Assembly (NCBI RefSeq): GCF_916618915.1
Contig: NZ_CAKAKE010000001.1
Coordinates: 2,897,001 to 2,961,000 of the forward strand
Length of the DNA: 64,000 nucleotides
Reading direction: 5' to 3'
Origin: Stenotrophomonas sp. Marseille-Q4652
GTDB lineage: Bacteria > Pseudomonadota > Gammaproteobacteria > Xanthomonadales > Xanthomonadaceae
Of the stretch, positions 11,553 to 18,462 are shown piece by piece. The notes beneath the pieces were generated by a model that was not told where the DNA came from, did not search any database, and worked only from the letters and a program-made list of their open reading frames with translations. Positions within the stretch are counted from its first letter, which is position 1. The number at the start of each line of letters is the position of its first letter. The position numbers and the translations under genes were made by a program.

Positions 11553-12737
11553 TCAGGCCGCGTCCAGCGCCGCGGCCGGGCCGAAGAACTCGTAGCGGCT
11601 CTGCGCCTCGGGCACGCCCAGTTCGCGCAGCAGCCTCCTGGTCGCGGCCATGAACGGCTTGGGACCGAGGAAGTAGGCGTCGACGTCGCGCGTGGCCGGC
11701 AGCCACTGTTCCAGCAGCTCGCGACGGATGAAGCCGGTGGCCGGGGCGTCGTCATTGCCGGCCGGCTCGCTGTAGCACACGTGGCTGCGCAACTGCGGGT
11801 GGGCCTGCTGGTGGCGCTCGATCAGCTCGCGGAAGGCGTGCACCTGGCCGTTGCGGGCGAAGTGGATGAAGTGCACCGGGCGACCGCTGGCCAGCGCGTG
11901 GTCGAGCATCGGCAGGGTCGGGGTTATGCCGACGCCGGCGCTGATCAGCACCAGCGGCTTGTCGCCGGGCTGCAGCACGAAATCGCCGGCCGGGGCGAAC
12001 AGCTCCAGCGTATCGCCGACCTGGACCTGGTCATGCAGGTGGTTGGAGACGCGGCCACCGGCTTCGCGCTTGACGCTGATGCGGTAGCTGCGGCCGTTGG
12101 GCGCCTGCGACAGCGAATAGTTGCGGCGCTCCTCCTTGCCATCGAGCACCAGCCGCAGGCCGATGTACTGGCCGGGGAGGAAGTCCACCACCGCGCCGCC
12201 ATCGGCCGGGCGCAGGTGGAAGGAGATGATCTCCGCGCTCTCGCGCACCTTGTCGCTGACCAGGAATTCGCGGCCGCCGCGCCAGCCGCCCGGCGCGCGC
12301 TCATTGGCGGCGTAGACCTGTTCCTCGGCGCCGATCAGCAGGTCGGCCAGCATCTGGTAGGCGGCGGCCCAGGCATCGATGATCTCGTCGGTGGCCACGT
12401 CCGGGCCCAGTACCTCGCGGATCGCACGTAGCAGGCAACTGCCGACGATCGGATAATGCTCGGGCAGCACCTGCAGGGCGACGTGCTTGGCCACGATCTG
12501 GCCGACCAGCGGGCCCAAGGCCTCCAGCCGGTCGATGTGCTTGGCGTACATCAGCACCGCATTGGCCAGCGCCCGGGCCTGGTTGCCGCTGGCCTGGTGG
12601 GCCTGGTTGAACAGCGCCCGCACCTCGGCGTGCTCGCCGAGCATGATCCCGTAGAAATGCCGGGTGAGAGTCTCGCCGCCGGTTTCCAGCAGCGGAATGG
12701 TGGCCTTGACCAGGTCGCGTTGTGCAGCAGTCAACAT
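11553..12737 (-). CDS. hmp: Flavohemoglobin, nitric oxide dioxygenase
   Basis: A 394-residue cytosolic NO dioxygenase that turns NO and O2 into nitrate using NAD(P)H. The globin domain (1-140) has the proximal haem ligand His85 (AKHVAL), the distal Tyr29 (HFYGIM) and Gln53, matching E. coli Hmp positions. The FAD domain follows with RNYSLSQAP, then the NAD(P) domain with SAGVGITPTLPML and the C-terminal FFGP. The ATG at 12737 has GAGGAA upstream; the longer frame adds 24 non-homologous residues. A palindromic FNR/DNR-type site lies 65 bp upstream, in keeping with NO-responsive control. Confidence 0.96.
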   Translation of the reverse strand: MLTAAQRDLVKATIPLLETGGETLTRHFYGIMLGEHAEVRALFNQAHQASGNQARALANAVLMYAKHIDRLEALGPLVGQIVAKHVALQVLPEHYPIVGSCLLRAIREVLGPDVATDEIIDAWAAAYQMLADLLIGAEEQVYAANERAPGGWRGGREFLVSDKVRESAEIISFHLRPADGGAVVDFLPGQYIGLRLVLDGKEERRNYSLSQAPNGRSYRISVKREAGGRVSNHLHDQVQVGDTLELFAPAGDFVLQPGDKPLVLISAGVGITPTLPMLDHALASGRPVHFIHFARNGQVHAFRELIERHQQAHPQLRSHVCYSEPAGNDDAPATGFIRRELLEQWLPATRDVDAYFLGPKPFMAATRRLLRELGVPEAQSRYEFFGPAAALDAA

Positions 12738-12802
12738 CGTGGGGTTCCTCGCAGCATCGTGTTTCGACACGGCGATGGTCCGGCAGCGCCCACGTGGACG
12801 AC

Positions 12803-12816
12803 ATGACATAGGTCAA
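12803..12816 (-). promoter_or_regulatory. FNR/DNR-type operator upstream of hmp
   Basis: On the minus strand the 14-mer reads TTGAC-CTAT-GTCAT, nine of ten conserved positions of the symmetric TTGAC-N4-GTCAA pattern used by NO-responsive CRP/FNR-family regulators (DNR/NNR; FNR itself prefers TTGAT-N4-ATCAA). It ends 65 bp before the hmp ATG, so a class II position would put the transcription start about 30 bp before the gene. The match is seen directly; the binding protein is inferred. Confidence 0.5.
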
Positions 12817-12883
12817 GCGCGGCGCAGAAAGCCCCTGCGCCCGGGTATTTCCGTGACCGCGGGCCGGTTTCCCGGCCGCCGGC

Positions 12884-14257
12884 TCAGGGCCTGCGCAGGC
12901 GGCGGGCGACGGCGCTGATGGTGGCGATCACCGCGGTCAGCGCGGCCATCGACAGGAACTGCAGGCGGGTCTCCGGCGCGGACAGCAGCAGGGCGAAGAT
13001 CAGGCCCAGGATCGCCAGCGCGATCACCGTCAGGTACGGATAGCCGGCCATCCGGAACGGCAGCGGGGTGCCGTCGCGGTTCGCGCGGTTGCGCAGGATC
13101 AGCTGCGCCAGCAGCGAGATCGTCCACACCAGCAGGCAGGTCGAGCCGACGATGTTCAGCAGCACCGGCAGCACGCGGTTGGGGAAGCGCAGCTCCAGCG
13201 CGGTGGCGACGAAGCCGAACAGCACGCTGGCCAGCACCGCCATCACCGGCACCAGGTGGCGGTTGGTGGCGCCGAGCAGGCGCGGCGCCTCGCCGCGCTG
13301 GGCCAGCGAGAAGATCATGCGCGAGGCGCCGTACAGGTTGGCATTGAGCGCCGAGAGCAGGGCGATGACCGCCACCAGGGTGATCGCGGTGGCCGCGCCG
13401 GGGATGTTGGCCACCTGCAGCACCGCGGCGAACGGCGACTTCAGCGCCTCGCTGGTCCACGGCACCACGGCGATGATCACGCTGATCGAACCGATGTAGA
13501 ACACCAGGATGCGCCAGGCCACGGTGCGGATCGCGCGGGCGATGCTGCGCTCCGGGTCCTGGGTTTCGGCCGCGGCCACGGCCACGATCTCGGTGCCACC
13601 GAACGCGAACACCACCACCAGCAGCGCCGCGCCGATGCCGGCCAGCCCCTTGGGCGCGAAGCCGCCGTGGTCGAACACGTTGGACAGGCCCGGCGAGGTC
13701 ACGTTGGGCAGCAGGCCCAGCAGCAGCGCGATGCCGATCAGGATGAAGGCAATGATCGCCACCACCTTGAGGATGGCGAACCAGAACTCGAACTCGCCGA
13801 AGTTGCGCACGCCCAGCAGGTTGATCGCGGTGAACACGACCATGAAGGTCAGCGAGATCGCCGGCACCGAGAGCTGCGGCCACACCGTGGCCAGCAACCC
13901 GGCCGCGCCCACCGCCTCGGCGGCGATCACGATCACCAGCTGTACCCACCACAGCCAGCCGACGGTGGCGCCGGCAGTCGGGCCCATCGCATCGGCGGCG
14001 TACACCGAGAACGCGCCGCTGGCCGGCTTGGCCGCGGCCATTTCGCCCAGGGCATTCATCACGATGATCACCAGCGCGCCGGCGACCAGGTAGGAAATGA
14101 GCACCGCCGGACCGGCGGCCTGCACCCCCACGCCCGAGCCCAGGAACAGGCCGGCGCCGATCGCGCTGCCCAGGCCCATCATGATCAGCTGGCGGGGCTT
14201 GAGCGCGTGGCCGAGCTGGGTGGCCGATGGATCTGGAGCGATGGGATTGGCGGGCAT
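12884..14257 (-). CDS. APC-superfamily amino acid permease
   Basis: A 457-residue inner-membrane amino acid/H+ symporter of the AAT branch (GabP/ProY/AroP-like). It has about 12 hydrophobic segments. The first carries the family signature GLGSAIGAGLFLGSG, with a polar N-terminus ending LKPRQLIMMG; the conserved GGTEIVAVAAAETQDP region lies near residue 225 and SALNANLYGASRM near 300. The substrate cannot be read from sequence. The ATG at 14257 is used; a GTG at 14287 would add ten residues. It stands alone between hmp and the dehydrogenase operon, and a terminator for that operon lies just upstream of it. Confidence 0.88.
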   Translation of the reverse strand: MPANPIAPDPSATQLGHALKPRQLIMMGLGSAIGAGLFLGSGVGVQAAGPAVLISYLVAGALVIIVMNALGEMAAAKPASGAFSVYAADAMGPTAGATVGWLWWVQLVIVIAAEAVGAAGLLATVWPQLSVPAISLTFMVVFTAINLLGVRNFGEFEFWFAILKVVAIIAFILIGIALLLGLLPNVTSPGLSNVFDHGGFAPKGLAGIGAALLVVVFAFGGTEIVAVAAAETQDPERSIARAIRTVAWRILVFYIGSISVIIAVVPWTSEALKSPFAAVLQVANIPGAATAITLVAVIALLSALNANLYGASRMIFSLAQRGEAPRLLGATNRHLVPVMAVLASVLFGFVATALELRFPNRVLPVLLNIVGSTCLLVWTISLLAQLILRNRANRDGTPLPFRMAGYPYLTVIALAILGLIFALLLSAPETRLQFLSMAALTAVIATISAVARRLRRP

Positions 14258-14366
14258 CGGTGCGGTCAATGCGGAGCGGGCCAACACAATAACCCGTCAG
14301 TGAAGGCGAGGGTTACGGGTCGGGCGCAGGTGGCGGGGAGGCGTGCCGCTGCCGGCGCGCACGAAC

Positions 14367-14400
14367 AAAAAAGGCCCGGCCTTCAATCGAAAGCCGGGCC
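14367..14400 (-). terminator. Intrinsic terminator after the 2-oxoacid dehydrogenase operon
   Basis: GGCCCGGC (14373-14380) pairs with GCCGGGCC (14393-14400) around a short AT-rich loop, and six A residues at 14367-14372 give a run of six U in the minus-strand transcript. It lies 13 bp after the E2 stop codon. Confidence 0.85.
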
Positions 14401-14413
14401 CGGTGCGGGTCGA

Positions 14414-15805
14414 TCAGCGCGCCAGCGCGAGGTCGTCGAGCATCGCGCGCAGGAAGCGCGCGGCCTCGCCGCCGGTGCAGGCGCGGTGGTCGAAGGTCAC
14501 CGAAAGCGGGATCACCTTGTGCGTTTCCACCCCGCCCATCACCGGCGTGAGCTGGAAGCGCGCACGCCCGGCGCCAACGATGGCCACGCACGGCGGGACC
14601 ACCACCGGGGTGGCGTAGCGGCCGGCGAACATGCCGAAGTTGGACAGGCTGATGGTGTAGCCGGCCAGTTCGGACGGGGCGATCGAGCGGTCCTCGACCT
14701 GCTGGCGCAGGCGATTGACCCCCTCGCGCACGCCGCGGGCATCGAGCATGTCGGCATTGCGCAGCGCCGGCACGAACAGGCCATCGTCGGTGTCCACGGC
14801 GATGCCCACGTCGACCTGCGCGTGCAGGGTGCGGGTGAGGTTGTCGCCGTCGAACCAGGCGTTCATCGCCGGTACCGCCTGGCAGGCGCGCACGATGGCA
14901 CGGACCAGGCGCGCGGTGACGTCGTTGCCCGGTTCCCAGGCATGGATGTCGGCATCGTCGTTGAGCGTGGTCGGCACCACCTTGCTGTGCGCATCGGCCA
15001 TCACCCGTGCCATGTTGCGGCGCACGCCCTTGAGCGCTTCCGGCTGGCCCTTGGCGACCACGCCCGGCGGCTGGGTGCGCATCGGCTTGCCGGCGGCCGA
15101 CAGCGGCGTACGCGTGGCTTCCTGGCGGGCTGATGCTGGTGCCGGTGCGGCGGCAACGCTGGCCGCGGCCGGGGCGGTAGCACGCGCCGGGGCACTGCCA
15201 ATGCGGGCGCTGCCATTGGCGGCGGCCTGCTTGACGTCGTTCATGGTCACCGCGCCGTCGGCGCCGGTGGCGCGCACCAGTGCCAGGTCCACGCCGAGCT
15301 TGCGCGCCATCGCACGCACCGCCGGCATCGCCTTGACCCCGCCCACGGCGACGGCCTGTTCGGCGTGCACGGCGTTGGAGCTGACCATCGCCCCGACCAC
15401 GGTGCCTTCATCCTCGCGCTCGCCGGCCGGCTTGGCGATCTCGCCGCCCTCGTCCGAAGCAACAACCTTCTCCGGTTGCGCGGCGGCCGTCTCACCGGTG
15501 CTCGGGGTGGCGCCGTGGTGGTGGCCGGTGTCCTGGCCCTCGGCGCGCTGCGGCAGGTTCGGGTCGATCTCGAACTGCGCCAGCATGTGCCCGGTGACGA
15601 CGATGTCGCCCGCCGCGCCGGCCAGTTTCAGCACCTTGCCCGAGACCGGCGAGGGCACCTCGACCACGGCCTTGGCCGTTTCCATCGACACCAGCGGCTC
15701 GTCGAGCCTGATCACATCGCCTTCCTTGACGAACCACTCGACGATGGTCGCGTCCGGCAGGCCTTCGCCCAGGTCGGGCAGGTTGAAGTTCTTGGTCTGG
15801 CTCAT
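14414..15805 (-). CDS. Dihydrolipoamide acyltransferase, E2 core of a 2-oxoacid dehydrogenase complex
   Basis: A 463-residue E2 that moves the acyl group from E1 to coenzyme A. It has one N-terminal lipoyl domain (1-80; lipoylated Lys45 in METAKAV), a linker, a peripheral-subunit-binding domain (about 162-198, AMPAVRAMARKLGVDLALVRATG) that holds E1 or E3, an Ala/Pro-rich hinge, and the catalytic domain (235-463). The active-site motif is DHRACTGG: His440 is present but the usual Asp of HxxxDG is Thr444, a variant seen in some bacterial E2 proteins. It is the last gene of an E1 alpha-E1 beta-SH3-E2 operon; its ATG overlaps the SH3 stop (ATGA). No E3 is encoded here. Branched-chain 2-oxoacids are the likeliest substrates, pyruvate is the alternative. 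Confidence 0.9.
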   Translation of the reverse strand: MSQTKNFNLPDLGEGLPDATIVEWFVKEGDVIRLDEPLVSMETAKAVVEVPSPVSGKVLKLAGAAGDIVVTGHMLAQFEIDPNLPQRAEGQDTGHHHGATPSTGETAAAQPEKVVASDEGGEIAKPAGEREDEGTVVGAMVSSNAVHAEQAVAVGGVKAMPAVRAMARKLGVDLALVRATGADGAVTMNDVKQAAANGSARIGSAPARATAPAAASVAAAPAPASARQEATRTPLSAAGKPMRTQPPGVVAKGQPEALKGVRRNMARVMADAHSKVVPTTLNDDADIHAWEPGNDVTARLVRAIVRACQAVPAMNAWFDGDNLTRTLHAQVDVGIAVDTDDGLFVPALRNADMLDARGVREGVNRLRQQVEDRSIAPSELAGYTISLSNFGMFAGRYATPVVVPPCVAIVGAGRARFQLTPVMGGVETHKVIPLSVTFDHRACTGGEAARFLRAMLDDLALAR

Positions 15806-16155
15806 TTGCAGTTCTCTTCCAGCAATTCAAGGTCGCGTGCCGGCAGCCAGCCCTGCGCCCCATCGGCGCGTTCGGACCACCACCAGCCGCCATGTTCATG
15901 GTGCAGCTTGACCATCTCGCCACTGTCCACGTCCAGCTCGCGCGCGGTGTAGTCGCGCAGTGCCTCGGCGCGGCCGTCGTCGAGCAGGCGCAGCCAGGCC
16001 ACCGGGGCCCAGCCGGCGCTGTTGTCGGCGGTGCGTACCCAGGCGAAGGCCGGCCATTCCTCGTCGCGCACGCCCAGCTCGACGATCTGGCCGGTGCGGA
16101 AGTGGAGCGGGTTGGGGTACTGGCTGCGGTAGGGACTCAGCAGTCGTGCACGCAT
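15802..16155 (-). CDS. Tandem SH3-domain protein within the dehydrogenase operon
   Basis: A 117-residue cytosolic protein made of two SH3-like folds and nothing else. Residues of about 1-57 form a diverged SH3 (SPYRSQ, VELGVRDEEWPAFAWVRT, AGWAPVAWLRLL). Residues of about 62-113 form a near-canonical eukaryotic-type SH3: ALRDY, GEMVKL, GGWWWSE, QGWLPARDLELL. Canonical SH3 domains bind proline-rich peptides; the E2 linker next door is Ala/Pro-rich. The ATG at 16155 lies one base after the E1 beta stop, and its stop overlaps the E2 start by four bases, so translation is coupled to the complex. An assembly or regulatory role in the complex is inference only. Confidence 0.85.
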   Translation of the reverse strand: MRARLLSPYRSQYPNPLHFRTGQIVELGVRDEEWPAFAWVRTADNSAGWAPVAWLRLLDDGRAEALRDYTARELDVDSGEMVKLHHEHGGWWWSERADGAQGWLPARDLELLEENCK

Positions 16156-16156
16156 C

Positions 16157-17143
16157 TCAGCCCGCCGCCACCGCACGCCTGGCCGCCGCGACGATCCGCT
16201 CCACGCTGGGCAGGTACTTCATTTCCAGGCGGAACAGCGGGATGTGGGTGTCGTAGCCGGTGACGCGCTCGACCGGGGCGACCAGGTCGTACATCGACTG
16301 TTCGGCCAGGCGCGCGGCGATCTCGGCCCCGAAACCAGCGGTCTTGGGCGCTTCCTGCACGATCACGCAGCGGCCGGTCTTGGCCACCGACTCGGCAATG
16401 GTGTCGAAGTCCAGCGGACGCAGCGTGGCCACGTCGATGACTTCGGCGCTGATGCCTTCGCCGGCCAGCTTGTCGGCCGCTTCCAGTGCTTCCTTCACCT
16501 GCGCGCCCCAGGTCACCAGGGTCACGTCGGTGCCGTCGCGCAGCACGAAGCACACGTCCAGCGGCAGTGCCTCGCCGTCATTGGCGACCACTTCCTTGTA
16601 CTGGCGGTAGATGCGCTTGGGCTCCATGTAGATCACCGGATCCGGTTCGCGGATCGCGGCCAGCAGCAGGCCGTAGGCGCGCTGCGGGCTGGACGGCAGC
16701 ACCACGCGCAGGCCCGGGACGTTGGTGAAGATCGCCTCGTTGGCCTCGCTGTGGTGTTCCGGCGCACGGATGCCACCACCCCACGGCACGCGCAGCACCA
16801 TCGGGCAGTGCAGGCGGCCACGGGTGCGGTAACGCAGGCGCGCGGCGTGGCAGATGATGTGGTCGACCATCGGGTAGACGAAGCCGTCGAACTGCGCTTC
16901 GGCCACCGGCTTCATGCCCTGCGCGGCCAGGCCGATGGTCAGGCCGGCGATGGTCGTTTCATCCAGCGGGGTATCGAGCACGCGCTGCGCCCCGAACTTC
17001 TGCTGCAGGCCGGCGGTGGCGCGGAACACGCCGCCGTTGACGCCGACGTCCTCGCCCAGCACCAGCACCGACGGGTCGTGTTCCATTTCCCAGGCCAGGG
17101 CCTGGGTCACGGCTTCGATCAGGGTGATGGGCGTAGCGGTCAT
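16157..17143 (-). CDS. 2-oxoacid dehydrogenase E1 component, beta subunit
   Basis: A 328-residue partner of E1 alpha; the alpha2beta2 E1 decarboxylates a 2-oxoacid with thiamine diphosphate and reductively acylates E2. Family landmarks are ITLIEAVTQALAWEMEHDPSVLVLGEDVG, the thiamine-activating Glu of GEDVG, FDGFVYPMVDHI, and the C-terminal transketolase domain with TLVTWGAQVKEALEAA and LRPLDFDTI. The ATG at 17143 has GGAGAAG upstream and starts the homologous region. An in-frame ATG at 17227, overlapping the E1 alpha end and also preceded by GGAG, would add a 28-residue polar, His/Ala-rich extension; I cannot exclude it. Confidence 0.9.
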   Translation of the reverse strand: MTATPITLIEAVTQALAWEMEHDPSVLVLGEDVGVNGGVFRATAGLQQKFGAQRVLDTPLDETTIAGLTIGLAAQGMKPVAEAQFDGFVYPMVDHIICHAARLRYRTRGRLHCPMVLRVPWGGGIRAPEHHSEANEAIFTNVPGLRVVLPSSPQRAYGLLLAAIREPDPVIYMEPKRIYRQYKEVVANDGEALPLDVCFVLRDGTDVTLVTWGAQVKEALEAADKLAGEGISAEVIDVATLRPLDFDTIAESVAKTGRCVIVQEAPKTAGFGAEIAARLAEQSMYDLVAPVERVTGYDTHIPLFRLEMKYLPSVERIVAAARRAVAAG

Positions 17144-17219
17144 GGTTTCTTCTCCGCGCGCATGGGCGGCGTGGTGGGCCGCGTCCACGGCCTGCGGTTC
17201 GGTATTGCTGCGCTTGATG

Positions 17220-18308
17220 TCATCCATGGCGCTGCTCCAGGGCAAGGGCCTCGGCGCGCTGGGCCAGCAGGTCCGGCGGCGGGTCGGCGTAGAGGAAGTC
17301 GAACATCGCTTCGACCGGCTGCACCGGCGTGTTGAGGTAGGCGTTGACCTCCTCGTCCACGCGCGCGGAGCACTCGGCGTTCCACGCCTTCTCCTCGTCC
17401 TCGCTCCACACGCCCTGGTCGACCAGGTACTTGCGCAGGCGCAGCATCGGCTCGCGCTGCCAGGCGTCCTTGACCTCGGCATCGTCGCGGTAGCGGCGCG
17501 CGTCGTCGGCGGTGGTGTGGTCGCTCAGGCGGTAGGTCAGCAGTTCCAGCACGGTGCCGCCGTTGCCGGCCAGGGCGCGCTCGCGCGCCTCGTTCATGGC
17601 CGCCAGTACCGCGACCAGGTCGTTGCCGTCGACCTGCAGGCAGTGCAGGCCGCCGGCCAGGCCCTTCTGGGCCAGGGTTTCGGCACCGGTCTGGGCCGAA
17701 CGCGGCACCGAGATCGCCCAGCCGTTGTTCACCACGCACAGGATCAGCGGCAGTTTGTAGGCGCCGGCCGAGTTCACTGCGGCGTAGAAGTCGGTCTTGG
17801 AGCTGCCGCCGTCGCCGCAAACGGCCACGGCCACCTGGTCCATGCCGCGCAGCTTGAATGACAGCGCCGAACCGGCCGCATGCAGGCACTGGGTGGAGAT
17901 CGGCACGCAGATCGGGAAATCGTTGGCGGCATCGCTGGCGCGGTCGTAGTCGCTGCCGCGCTCGTCGCCGCCCCAGTACATCAGCACGTCACGCGGGCGC
18001 ACCCCGCGCATGAACATCGCACCGTACTCGCGATAGCTGGGGGCCAGCACGTCGCCGTGCTTCATCGCCGCGCCGATGCCGACGTGGGCGGCCTCGTGGC
18101 CGAGGCAGGAGGCGAAGGTGCCGAGCTTGCCGGTGCGCTGCAGGGCCACGGCCTTGCTGTCGAAAACGCGGGTCAGCAGCATCTGCTTGAACATCGGCAG
18201 CAGGGCGCGCGGATCGCGCAGCGCCTGCGGCAGGTCATCGCGTACGAGGGTGCCGCCGGGCCCCAGGTACTGCAGGTATTCGATTTGGAACTGAGCGGAA
18301 ACCGTCAT
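17220..18308 (-). CDS. 2-oxoacid dehydrogenase E1 component, alpha subunit
   Basis: A 362-residue thiamine diphosphate-binding subunit. The cofactor motif runs from GDGGSSKTDF to CVVNNGWAIS about 30 residues later (GDG ... NN). Also visible are FASCLGHEAAHVG, PSYREYGAMF, a phosphorylation-loop-like region YRLSDHTTADDARRYRD and the TGAETLAQKG segment, all closest in style to branched-chain 2-oxoacid dehydrogenases. The ATG at 18308 has AGAAGG about ten bases upstream; a GTG at 18320 is possible but too close to that site. It is the first gene of the operon, and a partial Fur-box-like palindrome sits about 31 bp upstream. Confidence 0.9.
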   Translation of the reverse strand: MTVSAQFQIEYLQYLGPGGTLVRDDLPQALRDPRALLPMFKQMLLTRVFDSKAVALQRTGKLGTFASCLGHEAAHVGIGAAMKHGDVLAPSYREYGAMFMRGVRPRDVLMYWGGDERGSDYDRASDAANDFPICVPISTQCLHAAGSALSFKLRGMDQVAVAVCGDGGSSKTDFYAAVNSAGAYKLPLILCVVNNGWAISVPRSAQTGAETLAQKGLAGGLHCLQVDGNDLVAVLAAMNEARERALAGNGGTVLELLTYRLSDHTTADDARRYRDDAEVKDAWQREPMLRLRKYLVDQGVWSEDEEKAWNAECSARVDEEVNAYLNTPVQPVEAMFDFLYADPPPDLLAQRAEALALEQRHG

Positions 18309-18408
18309 TGCCGACTGCACCTTCTACAGATGGTTTCAAATGATAAGAATTGGCATGGTAAGTAACCTCGCCCGAAAAGCCGTCCTGCGCCGCAACACGA
18401 AAACGCGC

Positions 18409-18436
18409 AAAAAAGGACGCGGCCGAAGCCGCGTCC
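18409..18436 (-). terminator. Intrinsic terminator of the ExeM-like nuclease gene
   Basis: A perfect 9-bp stem, GGACGCGGC / GCCGCGTCC, with a CGAA tetraloop lies at 18415-18436. The A-run at 18409-18414 becomes a U-run on the minus strand, 27 bp after the nuclease stop codon. Confidence 0.88.
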
Positions 18437-18462
18437 CGGTTGAAGCCAGTAACTGTACGTAT

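Noticed and set aside
13256..15133. Plus-strand 625-codon open frame
   Set aside because: Opposite the permease and E2 genes; no domain recognised.
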